Shown here piece by piece: positions 55,767 to 64,000 of a stretch of 64,000 bases of DNA. This stretch comes from Pectobacterium fontis (GTDB taxonomy: Bacteria; Pseudomonadota; Gammaproteobacteria; Enterobacterales; Enterobacteriaceae), in NCBI RefSeq assembly GCF_000803215.1, contig NZ_JSXC01000024.1, forward strand, positions 62,001-126,000, written 5' to 3'. A model generated the notes under the pieces. The model did not search any database and was not told the DNA's origin. It was given only the letters and a program-made list of their open reading frames with translations. A program made the position numbers and the translations under genes. Every line of letters begins with the position of its first letter. Within the stretch, counting starts at the first letter, position 1.

Positions 55767-56013
55767 CTCCCAGCAGTAGATTTCCTTTCTCAAATAATTT
55801 CATTTTAAATAGCATATAGCTCGTGTCGTGTGGGTGAGAACCTGCGCTCAGGTTCGAGCCGAGCGAAGCGAGACAGCAACGCGTTAGCGTTGACCCCGCA
55901 GGGGCGAGGCCGAAGGCCGAGTCATCCTGCACGACCCACCACTTCGGCAATAAATTTCCTTCCTCGAATAAATTCATTTTAAATCATATATCGCACGTGT
56001 CGTGTCGGTGAGA
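55749..56013 (+). repeat. direct repeat containing tRNA-Lys 3' end, with mini-hairpin array B between copies
   Basis: A ~90-base unit starting in the tRNA 3' end (55749-55839) recurs at 55924-56013. The first 20 bases are identical (ATCCTGCACGACCCACCACT); the rest is diverged but clear, ending GTGTCGTGTGGGTGAGA versus GTGTCGTGTCGGTGAGA. Between the copies lies GAACCTG-CGCT-CAGGTTC (55838-55855), AACGC-GTTA-GCGTT (55878-55891), CCCC-GCA-GGGG (55894-55904) and GGCC-GAA-GGCC (55908-55918). Three-base loops of the GNA type recur as in array A. Confidence 0.85.
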
Positions 56014-56164
56014 TAAAACCCATTATCGTTTTCTGCTTGTTAAGGCTTTGCGGTATATTAGGTGTTTTATCCCTCTACAGCCCGTCCGGGACGATTTTCT
56101 GATCCTATCGAGCAAGGGAATCATTGCCACAGGGCAGTGTGCGTAGCCCTGTTTAGGAAGATAT

Positions 56165-56881
56165 ATGATTGGTCCGTTGATTAATGGTGGCGCTATCTTG
56201 ATTGGTAGTGGTCTGGGCATTGCTTTACGTCGTTTTATCCCTCAGCGTTTGCAGGATGGCCTGCCCCCCGCGTTTGCGATGGTGTCGATTGCCATGGGTA
56301 TCACGCTGGTTGTTAAAGTCCAGCAGTTGCCTGCGGTGGCGTTGGCTATCGTGATTGGTGTGGCGCTAGGTGAGTTGCTACGTATGGAATCTGGCGTGCA
56401 GTGGGCTGGTACGATGATCCAGAAAGGGTTAAATCACGTTTTGCCTGCACAGGAGCACCGTTTACCGCAGGATGTTTACACTCAGAATTTTACTGCATTA
56501 ATTGTCCTGTTTTGTGCCAGCGGCACCGGTGTGGTTGGTGCGTTAACGGAAGGGCTAACTGGCGATTATCAACTGCTGATCATCAAATCGACCTTGGATA
56601 TCTTCACCGCGCTGATTTTTTCCATCACGCTCGGCCTTGCCGTGATGTCGATTGCGATACCGCAGATGATTGTCCAGATGCTATTGTTCTTCTCCGCCAA
56701 ATTGATTATGCCCTTTATGACCGAGGTTACGATGGGCGATTTTTCTGCATGTGGCGGGATTATCATGATTGCGGTAGGACTGCGGATCGCACAGATAAAA
56801 TCATTTGCGGTGGTTAACTTCCTTCCTGCTTTAGTCCTGGTTATTCCCATCTCGCTGTACTGGCATCGTTTTTTTGCTTAA
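56165..56881 (+). CDS. DUF554 family inner-membrane protein
   Basis: 238-aa polytopic membrane protein of the DUF554 (YqgA-like) family. It starts MIGPLINGGAILIGSGLGIA and has about seven hydrophobic segments. Conserved family stretches are FAMVSIAMGITLVVK near 38-52, VLFCASGTGVVGALTEGLTG near 116-135 and SACGGIIMIAVGLRI near 196-210. AGGAAGATAT supplies the ribosome site. No transported substrate is known for the family. It is not in E. coli at this position and stands as a single gene between the tRNA-Lys repeats and nadA. Confidence 0.85.
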   Translation: MIGPLINGGAILIGSGLGIALRRFIPQRLQDGLPPAFAMVSIAMGITLVVKVQQLPAVALAIVIGVALGELLRMESGVQWAGTMIQKGLNHVLPAQEHRLPQDVYTQNFTALIVLFCASGTGVVGALTEGLTGDYQLLIIKSTLDIFTALIFSITLGLAVMSIAIPQMIVQMLLFFSAKLIMPFMTEVTMGDFSACGGIIMIAVGLRIAQIKSFAVVNFLPALVLVIPISLYWHRFFA

Positions 56882-56966
56882 ATCTTTATCGCTTTTTAAG
56901 CATATTAAACAGATTGTCGGTATTCTAGAAAAAAAACCGCGACTTCAGGCCGTGTTTTCGGTATTT

Positions 56967-56984
56967 TGTTTAGGATAGAAAACC
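56967..56984 (+). promoter_or_regulatory. possible NadR operator upstream of nadA
   Basis: TGTTTA-GGATAG-AAAACC resembles the NadR box TGTTTA-N6-TAAACA; the left half is perfect and the right half matches in part. Position 65 bases before nadA agrees with NadR control in E. coli. Confidence 0.35.
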
Positions 56985-57047
56985 CCTTGGTGCTGGTGAT
57001 GAATCCGTATCAGGGGGTAACCCGAGTTGTCATCGCGGAAATCCATA

Positions 57048-58109
57048 ATGAGCATCCTTTTTGATAGCAATGAAACCATTTATCCGTTTCCGCCGAAGCC
57101 GCGACCCTTGTCTGCTGAGGCGAAACAGCACTACCGTAGCAGGATAAAAACGCTGTTACGGGAAAGAAACGCCGTTATGGTCGCGCATTATTATACCGAT
57201 CCTGAAATTCAGGCGCTGGCAGAAGAAACCGGCGGCTGCGTGGCAGATTCGCTGGAAATGGCGCGATTTGGCAGCACCCATTCAGCATCGACGCTGCTAG
57301 TGGCTGGGGTTCGCTTTATGGGGGAAACCGCCAAGATACTCAACCCGGAAAAGACGATTCTGATGCCTACGCTGGCGGCTGAATGCTCGCTCGATCTCGG
57401 TTGCCCTGTCGATGAGTTCAGCCGTTTCTGCGACGCACACCCAGATCGAACGGTTGTCGTTTATGCCAATACTTCTGCGGCGGTAAAAGCCCGTGCCGAT
57501 TGGGTAGTCACCTCCAGTATCGCTGTGGAACTGATTGAACATTTGGATAGTCTGGGAGAAAAAATTATCTGGGCGCCGGACCGTCATCTGGGAAGCTATG
57601 TCCAAAAGCAGACCGGTGCGGATGTTTTGTGCTGGCAAGGCGCGTGCATTGTGCATGACGAATTTAAAACGCAGGCGCTCAAGCACATGAAAATTCTGCA
57701 CCCGGATGCGGCCATTTTGGTACATCCAGAATCGCCTCAGAGTGTGGTAGAGATGGCGGATGCTGTGGGATCAACCAGCCAACTGATTCAGGCGGCGAAA
57801 ACGCTGCCGCAGCGCGAGCTGATTGTGGCGACCGATCGCGGTATTTTCTACAAAATGCAGCAGTCTTGCCCGGAGAAAACATTGCTGGAAGCGCCGACAG
57901 CGGGGGAAGGAGCAACCTGCCGCAGTTGCGCTCACTGCCCATGGATGGCAATGAATGGACTGGAGGCGATTGCTAACGGTTTGGAACAAGGTGGTAATGC
58001 TCATGAGATTCAGGTTGATGCTTCCCTGCGAGAAGGCGCGCTAATCCCGCTGAATCGCATGCTAGATTTTGCGGCGTCGCTAAAATTGCGTGTGAAAGGG
58101 AATGCCTGA
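57048..58109 (+). CDS. nadA: Quinolinate synthase NadA
   Basis: 4Fe-4S enzyme that condenses iminoaspartate with dihydroxyacetone phosphate in NAD synthesis. The start ATG at 57048 gives [18 protein letters not shown], as in E. coli; a frame of seven more codons upstream is not conserved. The three cluster Cys are in [11 protein letters not shown] (near 113), [11 protein letters not shown] (near 200) and [13 protein letters not shown] (near 294). 353 aa. 58 bases before pnuC; together they form the NAD operon. Confidence 0.96.
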   Translation: MSILFDSNETIYPFPPKPRPLSAEAKQHYRSRIKTLLRERNAVMVAHYYTDPEIQALAEETGGCVADSLEMARFGSTHSASTLLVAGVRFMGETAKILNPEKTILMPTLAAECSLDLGCPVDEFSRFCDAHPDRTVVVYANTSAAVKARADWVVTSSIAVELIEHLDSLGEKIIWAPDRHLGSYVQKQTGADVLCWQGACIVHDEFKTQALKHMKILHPDAAILVHPESPQSVVEMADAVGSTSQLIQAAKTLPQRELIVATDRGIFYKMQQSCPEKTLLEAPTAGEGATCRSCAHCPWMAMNGLEAIANGLEQGGNAHEIQVDASLREGALIPLNRMLDFAASLKLRVKGNA

Positions 58110-58167
58110 CGGGGCTTCTGGGCATCTTAATAGAGACTTTTTACAATCATTGAGACAGGGTGGTGAG

Positions 58168-58893
58168 ATGGATTTTTTGAGTACCAGCAATATTTTAATT
58201 CATATCCCTTTAGGGGAAGGGGGCTACGCCCTTTCCTGGATTGAGGCGATAGGTACGCTGTTTGGCCTGCTGTGTATCTGGTTCGCGAGCCAGGAAAAAA
58301 CCATTAACTATCTGTTTGGGGTGATTAACGTCACGCTGTTTGCCGTGATTTTTTTCCAGATTCAACTTTACGCCAGTCTGCTGCTGCAAATTTTCTTCTT
58401 TGTTGCCAATATTTATGGTTGGTACGCCTGGACGCGCAAGACGGATTCGCAGGAAGTGGAATTGCGTATTCGCTGGCTACCGTTACAAAAGCTGATTGGC
58501 TGGTCGGTGGCCAGCGTGATCGCGATTGGTTTCATGACATTCTATATTGACGCAGTATTTGCTGTGCTGACGCGCATCGCCGTTTCTGGTTTGCAGGGAT
58601 TAGGCTTGATGGTACAAATGCCGAACCTCCAGCCGGACGCGTTTCCCTTCTGGGATTCCACCATGATGGTGCTGTCGATTGTGGCAATGATTCTGATGAC
58701 GCGTAAATACGTCGAGAATTGGCTGCTGTGGGTGGTCATTGATGTAATCAGCGTGGTGATTTTTGCTTATCAGGGGGTATACGCGATGGCGGTAGAATAC
58801 GCGATCCTGACGCTGATTGCCCTGAATGGCTCCTGGCTGTGGATTAAGAGCGCGCGGGAAAATCGTGCCAGCACGCCTTCAAACGGCATGTAA
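58168..58893 (+). CDS. pnuC: Nicotinamide riboside transporter PnuC
   Basis: Inner-membrane facilitator for nicotinamide riboside uptake. The start at 58168 (MDFLSTSNILIHIPLGEGGY), preceded by GGTGGTGAG, matches E. coli; the upstream part of the frame overlaps nadA and is not conserved. 241 aa with about seven membrane segments. Signature regions are YASLLLQIFFFVANIYGWYA near 69-88 and the substrate-binding NWLLWVVIDVISV near 188-200. Follows nadA, as in E. coli. Confidence 0.95.
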   Translation: MDFLSTSNILIHIPLGEGGYALSWIEAIGTLFGLLCIWFASQEKTINYLFGVINVTLFAVIFFQIQLYASLLLQIFFFVANIYGWYAWTRKTDSQEVELRIRWLPLQKLIGWSVASVIAIGFMTFYIDAVFAVLTRIAVSGLQGLGLMVQMPNLQPDAFPFWDSTMMVLSIVAMILMTRKYVENWLLWVVIDVISVVIFAYQGVYAMAVEYAILTLIALNGSWLWIKSARENRASTPSNGM

Positions 58894-59013
58894 TCAGAAC
58901 GTAATGCGCATGGTGATGGCCTTCTGCATCATGGCTTCCATGATGAAAAGCGCAGAGGCCATCATCGGTTGTTCGCCGACCTGCCATCGATCGCCCTGAA
59001 TGGCGATTTCATC
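58894..59013 (-). pseudogene. possible 3' fragment of a lost gene
   Basis: The minus-strand frame ending at TGA 58894-58896, directly against the pnuC stop, reads DEIAIQGDRWQVGEQPMMAS then ALFIMEAMMQKAITMRITF before meeting stop codons upstream. There is no start with a ribosome site. It may be the end of a gene that once stood convergent to pnuC, where E. coli has zitB, but the sequence does not resemble ZitB. Family not recognised; chance frame not excluded. Confidence 0.25.
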
Positions 59014-59274
59014 TCACCTTACTGAAATCTACAGTGGAAACCTATTCTGTGCTTTACCGGTTGAGCTATTTTCTGGTGAAAATAGGACGGATACGGCATC
59101 TTAGAGCATTTGATCGCGTAAATCCCGCTGATTTCAGCGCCCTGATAACAGCAGCTTGACATATAATAATCAATCTTCAATATGAAACATCCCGTTTCTC
59201 AGGCCACTCATACAGGCGGGATGGCGCGTATTAGATGGGGCTAATATACCGTTTCGGAACCGATGGATTTATTT
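59014..59274. other. aroG upstream region
   Basis: About 260 bases with no gene. It must hold the aroG promoter. A TyrR box (TGTAAA-N6-TTTACA) was sought because E. coli aroG is TyrR-controlled; only loose matches such as GGAAAC-CTATTC-TGTGCTTTACC near 59035-59060 were seen. Confidence 0.4.
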
Positions 59275-60330
59275 ATGAATTACCAAAATGATGATTTAAG
59301 AATTAAAGAAATTAATGAACTTTTGCCGCCGGTTGCTTTGCTAGAAAAGTTTCCAGCCACGGAGAAGGCCGCAGAAACGGTATCGTTTGCGCGTACAGCC
59401 ATCCACAAAATTCTTAACGGCAATGACGATCGCTTATTGGTGGTGATTGGTCCTTGCTCGATTCACGACACGAAAGCGGCGAAAGAGTATGCCGCGCGCC
59501 TGCTGACGCTGCGCAACGAGCTGAGTGCCGATCTGGAAGTAGTGATGCGGGTTTATTTTGAAAAACCACGTACCACGATTGGCTGGAAAGGCTTAATCAA
59601 CGATCCGCACATGGATAACAGCTTCCAGATCAATGACGGCTTGCGTATTGCGCGCCAACTACTGCTGGAAATTAACGATATCGGTTTGCCGGCTGCGGGT
59701 GAATTTCTGGATATGATCACCCCGCAATACATGGCGGATCTGATGAGTTGGGGCGCTATCGGGGCGCGTACGACGGAGTCTCAGGTGCACCGTGAATTGG
59801 CCTCCGGCCTGTCATGTCCGGTCGGCTTTAAAAACGGCACCGACGGTACGATCAAAGTCGCGATTGATGCGATCAACGCTGCCAGCGCGCCACACTGCTT
59901 CCTGTCTGTCACCAAATGGGGTCATTCGGCTATCGTTAACACCAGCGGTAACAACGATTGCCACATTATTCTGCGCGGCGGCAAAACGCCGAACTATAGC
60001 GCTGAGCACGTTAAAGACGTGAAAATGGGGCTGGAAAAAGCCGGTCTGGCACCACAGGTGATGATCGATTTCAGCCATGCGAACAGCAGCAAGCAGTTTA
60101 AAAAGCAGATGGATGTCTGTACTGATGTCTGTGGGCAGATCGCTCAGGGCGACAACGCGATTATGGGCGTAATGGTGGAAAGCCATCTGGTTGAAGGGAA
60201 CCAGAGTCTGGAAAGCGGTGAGCCACTGGTTTATGGCCGTAGCGTCACGGATGCTTGTATCGGCTGGGAAGATACCGAATCCCTGCTGCGTCAGTTAGCG
60301 TCTGCGGTACGTGAACGCCGTAGTAAGTAA
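59275..60330 (+). CDS. aroG: Phenylalanine-sensitive DAHP synthase AroG
   Basis: First enzyme of aromatic amino-acid synthesis, joining phosphoenolpyruvate and erythrose-4-phosphate. The ATG at 59275 gives MNYQNDDLRIKEINELLPPV as in E. coli; an ATG four codons earlier is possible but not conserved. Metal and substrate residues are in VVIGPCSIHD near 57-66, VYFEKPRTTIGWKG near 92-105, SVTKWGHSAIVNTSGNNDCH near 211-230 and GVMVESHLVEGNQ near 296-308. 351 aa (E. coli 350). Confidence 0.96.
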   Translation: MNYQNDDLRIKEINELLPPVALLEKFPATEKAAETVSFARTAIHKILNGNDDRLLVVIGPCSIHDTKAAKEYAARLLTLRNELSADLEVVMRVYFEKPRTTIGWKGLINDPHMDNSFQINDGLRIARQLLLEINDIGLPAAGEFLDMITPQYMADLMSWGAIGARTTESQVHRELASGLSCPVGFKNGTDGTIKVAIDAINAASAPHCFLSVTKWGHSAIVNTSGNNDCHIILRGGKTPNYSAEHVKDVKMGLEKAGLAPQVMIDFSHANSSKQFKKQMDVCTDVCGQIAQGDNAIMGVMVESHLVEGNQSLESGEPLVYGRSVTDACIGWEDTESLLRQLASAVRERRSK

Positions 60331-60420
60331 CGGAGAATGGCGTGCTAGTGGGTACGTCATAGAAACGCTTTCAACGTCGCTTGCGATAATTGGTCAGGAA
60401 GTACGTTGAATCACGCGCAT

Positions 60421-60448
60421 AGAAAACCCGGCACAGGCCGGGTTTTCT
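60421..60448. terminator. bidirectional terminator between aroG and gpmA
   Basis: Perfect 12-bp stem AGAAAACCCGGC/GCCGGGTTTTCT with a 4-base loop between convergent genes; each arm gives a T run to the transcript entering it. Confidence 0.85.
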
Positions 60449-60462
60449 CATTCAGCGGTAAA

Positions 60463-61215
60463 TTACTTCGCTTTACCCTGATTCGCTACTGCGGCAGCTT
60501 TTGCAGCGATTTCGTCTGCGTTGCCCAGATAGTAACGTTTGATTGGTTTGAAGTTCTCGTCGAACTCATACACCAACGGCACGCCCGTTGGGATATTCAG
60601 TTCCAGAATTTCGTCTTCGCCCATGTTGTCCAGGTATTTCACCAGCGCACGCAGGGAGTTACCGTGAGCCGCGATGATAACGCGTTCACCGCTCTTAATG
60701 CGTGGCAGGATGGTTTCATTCCAGTAAGGCACAACACGTTCGATGGTCAGCGCCAGACTTTCAGTCAGCGGCAGCTCTTTGTCGCTCAGCGCAGCATAAC
60801 GCGGATCGTGGCCAGGGAAACGTTCGTCATCGCGTGTCAACTCTGGAGGCGTAATCGCGAAACCACGACGCCATTGTTTAACCTGCTCGTCACCGTATTT
60901 CTCGGCGGTTTCGGCTTTGTTCAGCCCCTGTAACGCACCGTAGTGGCGCTCATTCAGTTTCCAGGATTTCTCCACTGGCAACCAGGCTTGATCCAGCTCG
61001 TCCAGTACGTTCCACAGTGTATGAATGGCACGTTTCAGCACGGAGGTATACGCGAAATCAAAGGCAAAACCTTCGTCTTTCAGTAGCTGACCTGCGGCTT
61101 TGGCTTCTGAACGGCCTTTGTCGGACAGATCGACATCGTACCAGCCTGTGAAGCGGTTTTCGTTGTTCCACTGGCTCTCACCGTGTCTTACCAGTACCAG
61201 CTTAGTTACAGCCAT
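60463..61215 (-). CDS. gpmA: 2,3-bisphosphoglycerate-dependent phosphoglycerate mutase GpmA
   Basis: Glycolytic enzyme interconverting 3- and 2-phosphoglycerate. The start at 61215 gives [20 protein letters not shown], the exact family N-terminus with phosphohistidine in LVRHGES near residue 11; 25 further codons upstream are unconserved. AAGGAG lies before it. The second catalytic His is in [13 protein letters not shown] near 183, and [14 protein letters not shown] near 87-100 is intact. 250 aa, as in E. coli. Confidence 0.97.
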   Translation of the reverse strand: MAVTKLVLVRHGESQWNNENRFTGWYDVDLSDKGRSEAKAAGQLLKDEGFAFDFAYTSVLKRAIHTLWNVLDELDQAWLPVEKSWKLNERHYGALQGLNKAETAEKYGDEQVKQWRRGFAITPPELTRDDERFPGHDPRYAALSDKELPLTESLALTIERVVPYWNETILPRIKSGERVIIAAHGNSLRALVKYLDNMGEDEILELNIPTGVPLVYEFDENFKPIKRYYLGNADEIAAKAAAVANQGKAK

Positions 61216-61306
61216 AGCTAAACTCCTTCCTATCCTAAGATTTCTGTGATAACTGATTTCATTATAGGGGGGGAGAACGGTTATCGGCAATCGATAGTCG
61301 ATGGCA

Positions 61307-61346
61307 AGCGTGATTTATCCGCCGGTTATTTGCGTAAAATCACGCT
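61307..61346. repeat. inverted repeat after the cusA-like gene
   Basis: Perfect 10-bp arms AGCGTGATTT/AAATCACGCT with a 20-base loop lie just after the stop of the pump gene on the minus strand. No T tract follows, so a role as 3'-end structure is a guess. Confidence 0.45.
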
Positions 61347-61352
61347 CTGGCT

Positions 61353-64000
61353 TTACCGTTTCAGCCAACCGGATTCCTTCTTGTGCAATAACAAATAAAC
61401 CGCAGGGATCACCAGCATCGACAGTAGCGGGGCACTCACCATCCCGCCTATCATCGGCGCGGCAATGCGCTGCATGATTTCAGATCCGCTGCCGCCGCCC
61501 CACATAATGGGAAGCAGCCCTGCCATAATCGTTGCTACGGTCATCATTTTCGGTCGTACACGTAAAACCGCCCCTTCATGGATAGCATCCATCAACTGCT
61601 GGTGCGACAGCGCCTGGCCTGCCACCCGGTGTTTTTCTACCGCGTGGTTGAGGTACAGCAGCATGATGACGCCAAATTCTGCGGAGACGCCCGCCAGTGT
61701 AATAAAGCCCACCGCACCCGCGACAGAAAGATTATAGCCAAGGATATAGAGCAGCCAGACGCCGCCAATGAGCGCGAAGGGGAGCGTTGCCATAATCAGC
61801 AAGGCATCTTTGATGCGGTTGAAGGTGACATACAGCAGCACAAAAATGATCAGTAGCGTAAAGGGGATAACAATTTTCATTTTTTCCGTGGCGCGTTCCA
61901 GATACTCAAACTGACCGGACCAGCTCAACGAAACCCCTTGCGGCAGCGTGATCTGTTGGGCGACGGCTTGCTGCATGTCTTCAACGGCAGATTTCAGATC
62001 GCGACCGCGCAGATCGACGTAAATCCAGTCTGACAGGCGACTGTTTTCGCTTTTCAGCATAGGTGGCCCTTCAGTGACGCGAATATCAGCCAGTTCTGCC
62101 AGCGTCACTCTGCTACCGTTTGCCGTCACGATGGGCAGGTCACGCAACGTTTGTAGCGAATCGCGTAATTCACGCGGATAGCGGATGTTGATGGGATAAC
62201 GCTGACGGCCTTCAATGGTTTCTCCGATATTTTGCCCGCCGATGAGTGTTGTGACGACCGACTGAAGCTCCTCGACGGACACTCCGTAGCGTGCGGCGCG
62301 CTGACGGTCGATATCAATATCGATATAGCGCCCGCCCGCCAGCCGTTCCGCCAGCGCCGAGGTTACACCTGGAACCTGTTTGACTACCTGTTCAATTTGC
62401 TCGGCGGTGCGCTCGATGTCTGCCAGGTTATTGCCGTTAACTTTAATGCCTACCGGGCTTTTGATGCCGGTTGCCAGCATGTCCAGCCGATTGCGGATCG
62501 GCGGCACCCATACGTTGGCGATGCCCGGCAGGCTGACGGTGCGATCCAATTCTGCCACTAGCTTGTCCATAGTCATGCTTTCACGCCACTGGTCGCGCGG
62601 TTTCAACCGGATCGTGCTTTCCAGCATGGTGAGAGGGGCGGGATCGGTTGCCGTTTCGGCACGTCCTGCTTTACCGAAAACGGATTCGACTTCCGGCACG
62701 GTTTTAATCAACCGATCCGTTTGTTGCAGCAGTCGACCGGCTTCACGTACCGAGATGCCGGGCAGAGTGGAGGGCATATACAGCAGGTCGCCCTCATCCA
62801 GCGGCGGCATAAATTCGCTTCCCAGACGGCTGAGCGGGAAGAGTGTGAGCAGCAACAGCAGGCCGGAAACCAGCAGGGTGGTCTTTGGATAGCTCAAGAC
62901 TTTTTGCAGCACCGGGTGATAAAGGGCAATGAGCCAACGATTAATCGGATTTGCCTGTTCATCGGGAATGTTACCGCGAACGAAATACCCCATTAAGACC
63001 GGAACCAGCGTAATCCCTAATCCGGCGGCGACGGCCATGGCATAGGTTTTGGTAAAAGCCAGCGGTGAAAACATACGGCCTTCCTGTGCCTCCAGCGAGA
63101 ACACCGGCACAAACGACAGCGTAATGATCAGCAGGCTGCAAAACAGCGCGGGGCCGACTTCCATCGCAGCCCGTTCTGCTAACTGCCACCATTGATTATT
63201 CTGCGGCTGCTTGCCGGGGTTTTCATGCCGCCATTGTTCAATGACTTTATGCATGTTTTCTATCATCACAATCGCGGCATCCACCATTGCGCCGATGGCA
63301 ATCGCGATTCCGCCCAGCGACATGATATTCGCGTTAACGCCCTGATAGCGCATGATGATAAACGCTCCCAAAATCCCCAGCGGCAGGCTGATGATTGCCA
63401 CCAGCGCCGAGCGGAAGTGGAATAGAAACAGGGCGCAGATGACCGAGACGACGACAAATTCCTCTAACAGTTTGAAGCTCAGCGTATCGATAGCGTGCTC
63501 TATCAACTGTGAACGATCGTAGGTTGGCACGATCTCAACGCCCGCTGGCAGGCTTTTTTGTATGTCCTGTAACCGCGCTTTGACGGCATGCAGCGTATTC
63601 AGCGCATTTTTACCATAGCGCAGCACGATAATGCCGCCCGCGACTTCACCTTCTCCGTTCAGTTCGGCGATGCCGCGTCGCATCTCCGGCCCTTCTCTGA
63701 GCGTCGCCACATCCTGCAACAGCACGGGAATACCGTTGCGGGTGGTAATCACTACGTGGTTAAAGTCTTGTGCCGTTTTCAGGTAGCCAGTGGTGCGCAC
63801 CATGTATTCCGCTTCGCCTAATTCCAGCACCGAACCGCCATTTTCCTGATTTGCCGCCTGTACGGCACTGACAATCTGCTGATGGGTGATGCCCTGCGTT
63901 CGCATGCGTTCTGGATCGACGACAATCTGATACTGCTTGACCATGCCGCCCACGCTGGCAACTTCGGCCACGTCTGGCACGGTTTTTAGCTCATATTTCA
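61353..64000 (-). CDS. cusA: CusA-type heavy-metal RND efflux pump (5' end outside window)
   Basis: Inner-membrane proton-driven pump of the HME-RND family, normally in a tripartite Cus-type copper/silver efflux complex. 882 residues are visible; about 160 N-terminal residues lie beyond 64000, since the frame continues as KYELKT before [12 protein letters not shown]. The heavy-metal signature [51 protein letters not shown] and [19 protein letters not shown] all match the CusA subgroup. It contains the full second half of both membrane bundles. E. coli has no RND pump beside gpmA. The exact metal cannot be settled by eye. Confidence 0.88.
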   Translation of the reverse strand, partial: KYELKTVPDVAEVASVGGMVKQYQIVVDPERMRTQGITHQQIVSAVQAANQENGGSVLELGEAEYMVRTTGYLKTAQDFNHVVITTRNGIPVLLQDVATLREGPEMRRGIAELNGEGEVAGGIIVLRYGKNALNTLHAVKARLQDIQKSLPAGVEIVPTYDRSQLIEHAIDTLSFKLLEEFVVVSVICALFLFHFRSALVAIISLPLGILGAFIIMRYQGVNANIMSLGGIAIAIGAMVDAAIVMIENMHKVIEQWRHENPGKQPQNNQWWQLAERAAMEVGPALFCSLLIITLSFVPVFSLEAQEGRMFSPLAFTKTYAMAVAAGLGITLVPVLMGYFVRGNIPDEQANPINRWLIALYHPVLQKVLSYPKTTLLVSGLLLLLTLFPLSRLGSEFMPPLDEGDLLYMPSTLPGISVREAGRLLQQTDRLIKTVPEVESVFGKAGRAETATDPAPLTMLESTIRLKPRDQWRESMTMDKLVAELDRTVSLPGIANVWVPPIRNRLDMLATGIKSPVGIKVNGNNLADIERTAEQIEQVVKQVPGVTSALAERLAGGRYIDIDIDRQRAARYGVSVEELQSVVTTLIGGQNIGETIEGRQRYPINIRYPRELRDSLQTLRDLPIVTANGSRVTLAELADIRVTEGPPMLKSENSRLSDWIYVDLRGRDLKSAVEDMQQAVAQQITLPQGVSLSWSGQFEYLERATEKMKIVIPFTLLIIFVLLYVTFNRIKDALLIMATLPFALIGGVWLLYILGYNLSVAGAVGFITLAGVSAEFGVIMLLYLNHAVEKHRVAGQALSHQQLMDAIHEGAVLRVRPKMMTVATIMAGLLPIMWGGGSGSEIMQRIAAPMIGGMVSAPLLSMLVIPAVYLLLHKKESGWLKR

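Noticed and set aside
55512-55918. Hairpin arrays considered as a CRISPR or a REP cluster
   Set aside because: No constant repeat with spacers is present, and stem sequences differ from hairpin to hairpin, unlike REP elements.

Overview
The window is a chromosomal segment of a soft-rot enterobacterium, most likely Pectobacterium. Almost every gene is a close relative of an Escherichia coli gene. The order follows the E. coli 14-17 min region: ybeZ-miaB-ubiF, a Met/Leu/Gln tRNA cluster, asnB, nag, glnS, fur-fldA, ybfEF/seqA/pgm, ybfA, phr, pxp, nei, gltA/sdh/suc, cyd, tol-pal, tRNA-Lys, nadA-pnuC, aroG and gpmA. The genus call is inference from protein divergence, moderate GC content, the GlcNAc transporter type and inserted genes absent from E. 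coli; no rRNA is present to confirm it.

Layout. 1-7.2 kb: ybeZ (cut by the window edge), miaB, ubiF, an unrecognised exported or anchored protein, six tRNA genes on the minus strand behind a stringent-type promoter, and asnB. 7.3-12.5 kb: the GlcNAc regulon, nagC-nagA-nagB divergent from a nagE that has no IIA domain. 12.7-22.3 kb: glnS, fur, fldA, a chemoreceptor with a FliA-type promoter and a small Cys-containing ORF in front of it, ybfE, ybfF, seqA and pgm. 22.3-24.7 kb: a low-complexity, AT-rich accessory stretch. It appears to hold the scar of a lost kdp operon (a KdpE-box-like sequence, a Shine-Dalgarno and a start codon, but no kdp genes), then ybfA, an unrecognised 290-aa protein and a small gene fragment. 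24.7-32.5 kb: a DUF523-DUF1722 fusion, phrB, ybgI, pxpBCA, nei and an unrecognised two-gene module. 32.6-44.4 kb: the TCA cycle block gltA, sdhCDAB and sucABCD. 44.5-55.3 kb: an unrecognised TPR protein, cydAB-cydX-ybgE and ybgC-tolQRAB-pal-cpoB. 55.4-56.0 kb: two tRNA-Lys genes, each followed by a run of tiny perfect hairpins and a second copy of the tRNA 3' end. 56.2-64 kb: a DUF554 membrane protein, nadA-pnuC, aroG, gpmA and a CusA-type RND pump cut by the window end.

The genes form several functional units. They cover amino-sugar uptake and catabolism under NagC, the oxidative TCA cycle feeding succinate to the quinone pool, cytochrome bd oxidase with its small subunit, the Tol-Pal envelope machine with its periplasmic partner CpoB, ATP-dependent 5-oxoproline hydrolysis, and NAD synthesis with nicotinamide riboside uptake.

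The items most worth a second look are the tRNA-Lys hairpin/3'-end repeat arrays, the kdp scar, the small ORFs in front of the chemoreceptor and cydA, and the unrecognised genes at 23.2-24.1, 31.4-32.5 and 44.6-45.7 kb. No insertion sequence, prophage or CRISPR array was seen.
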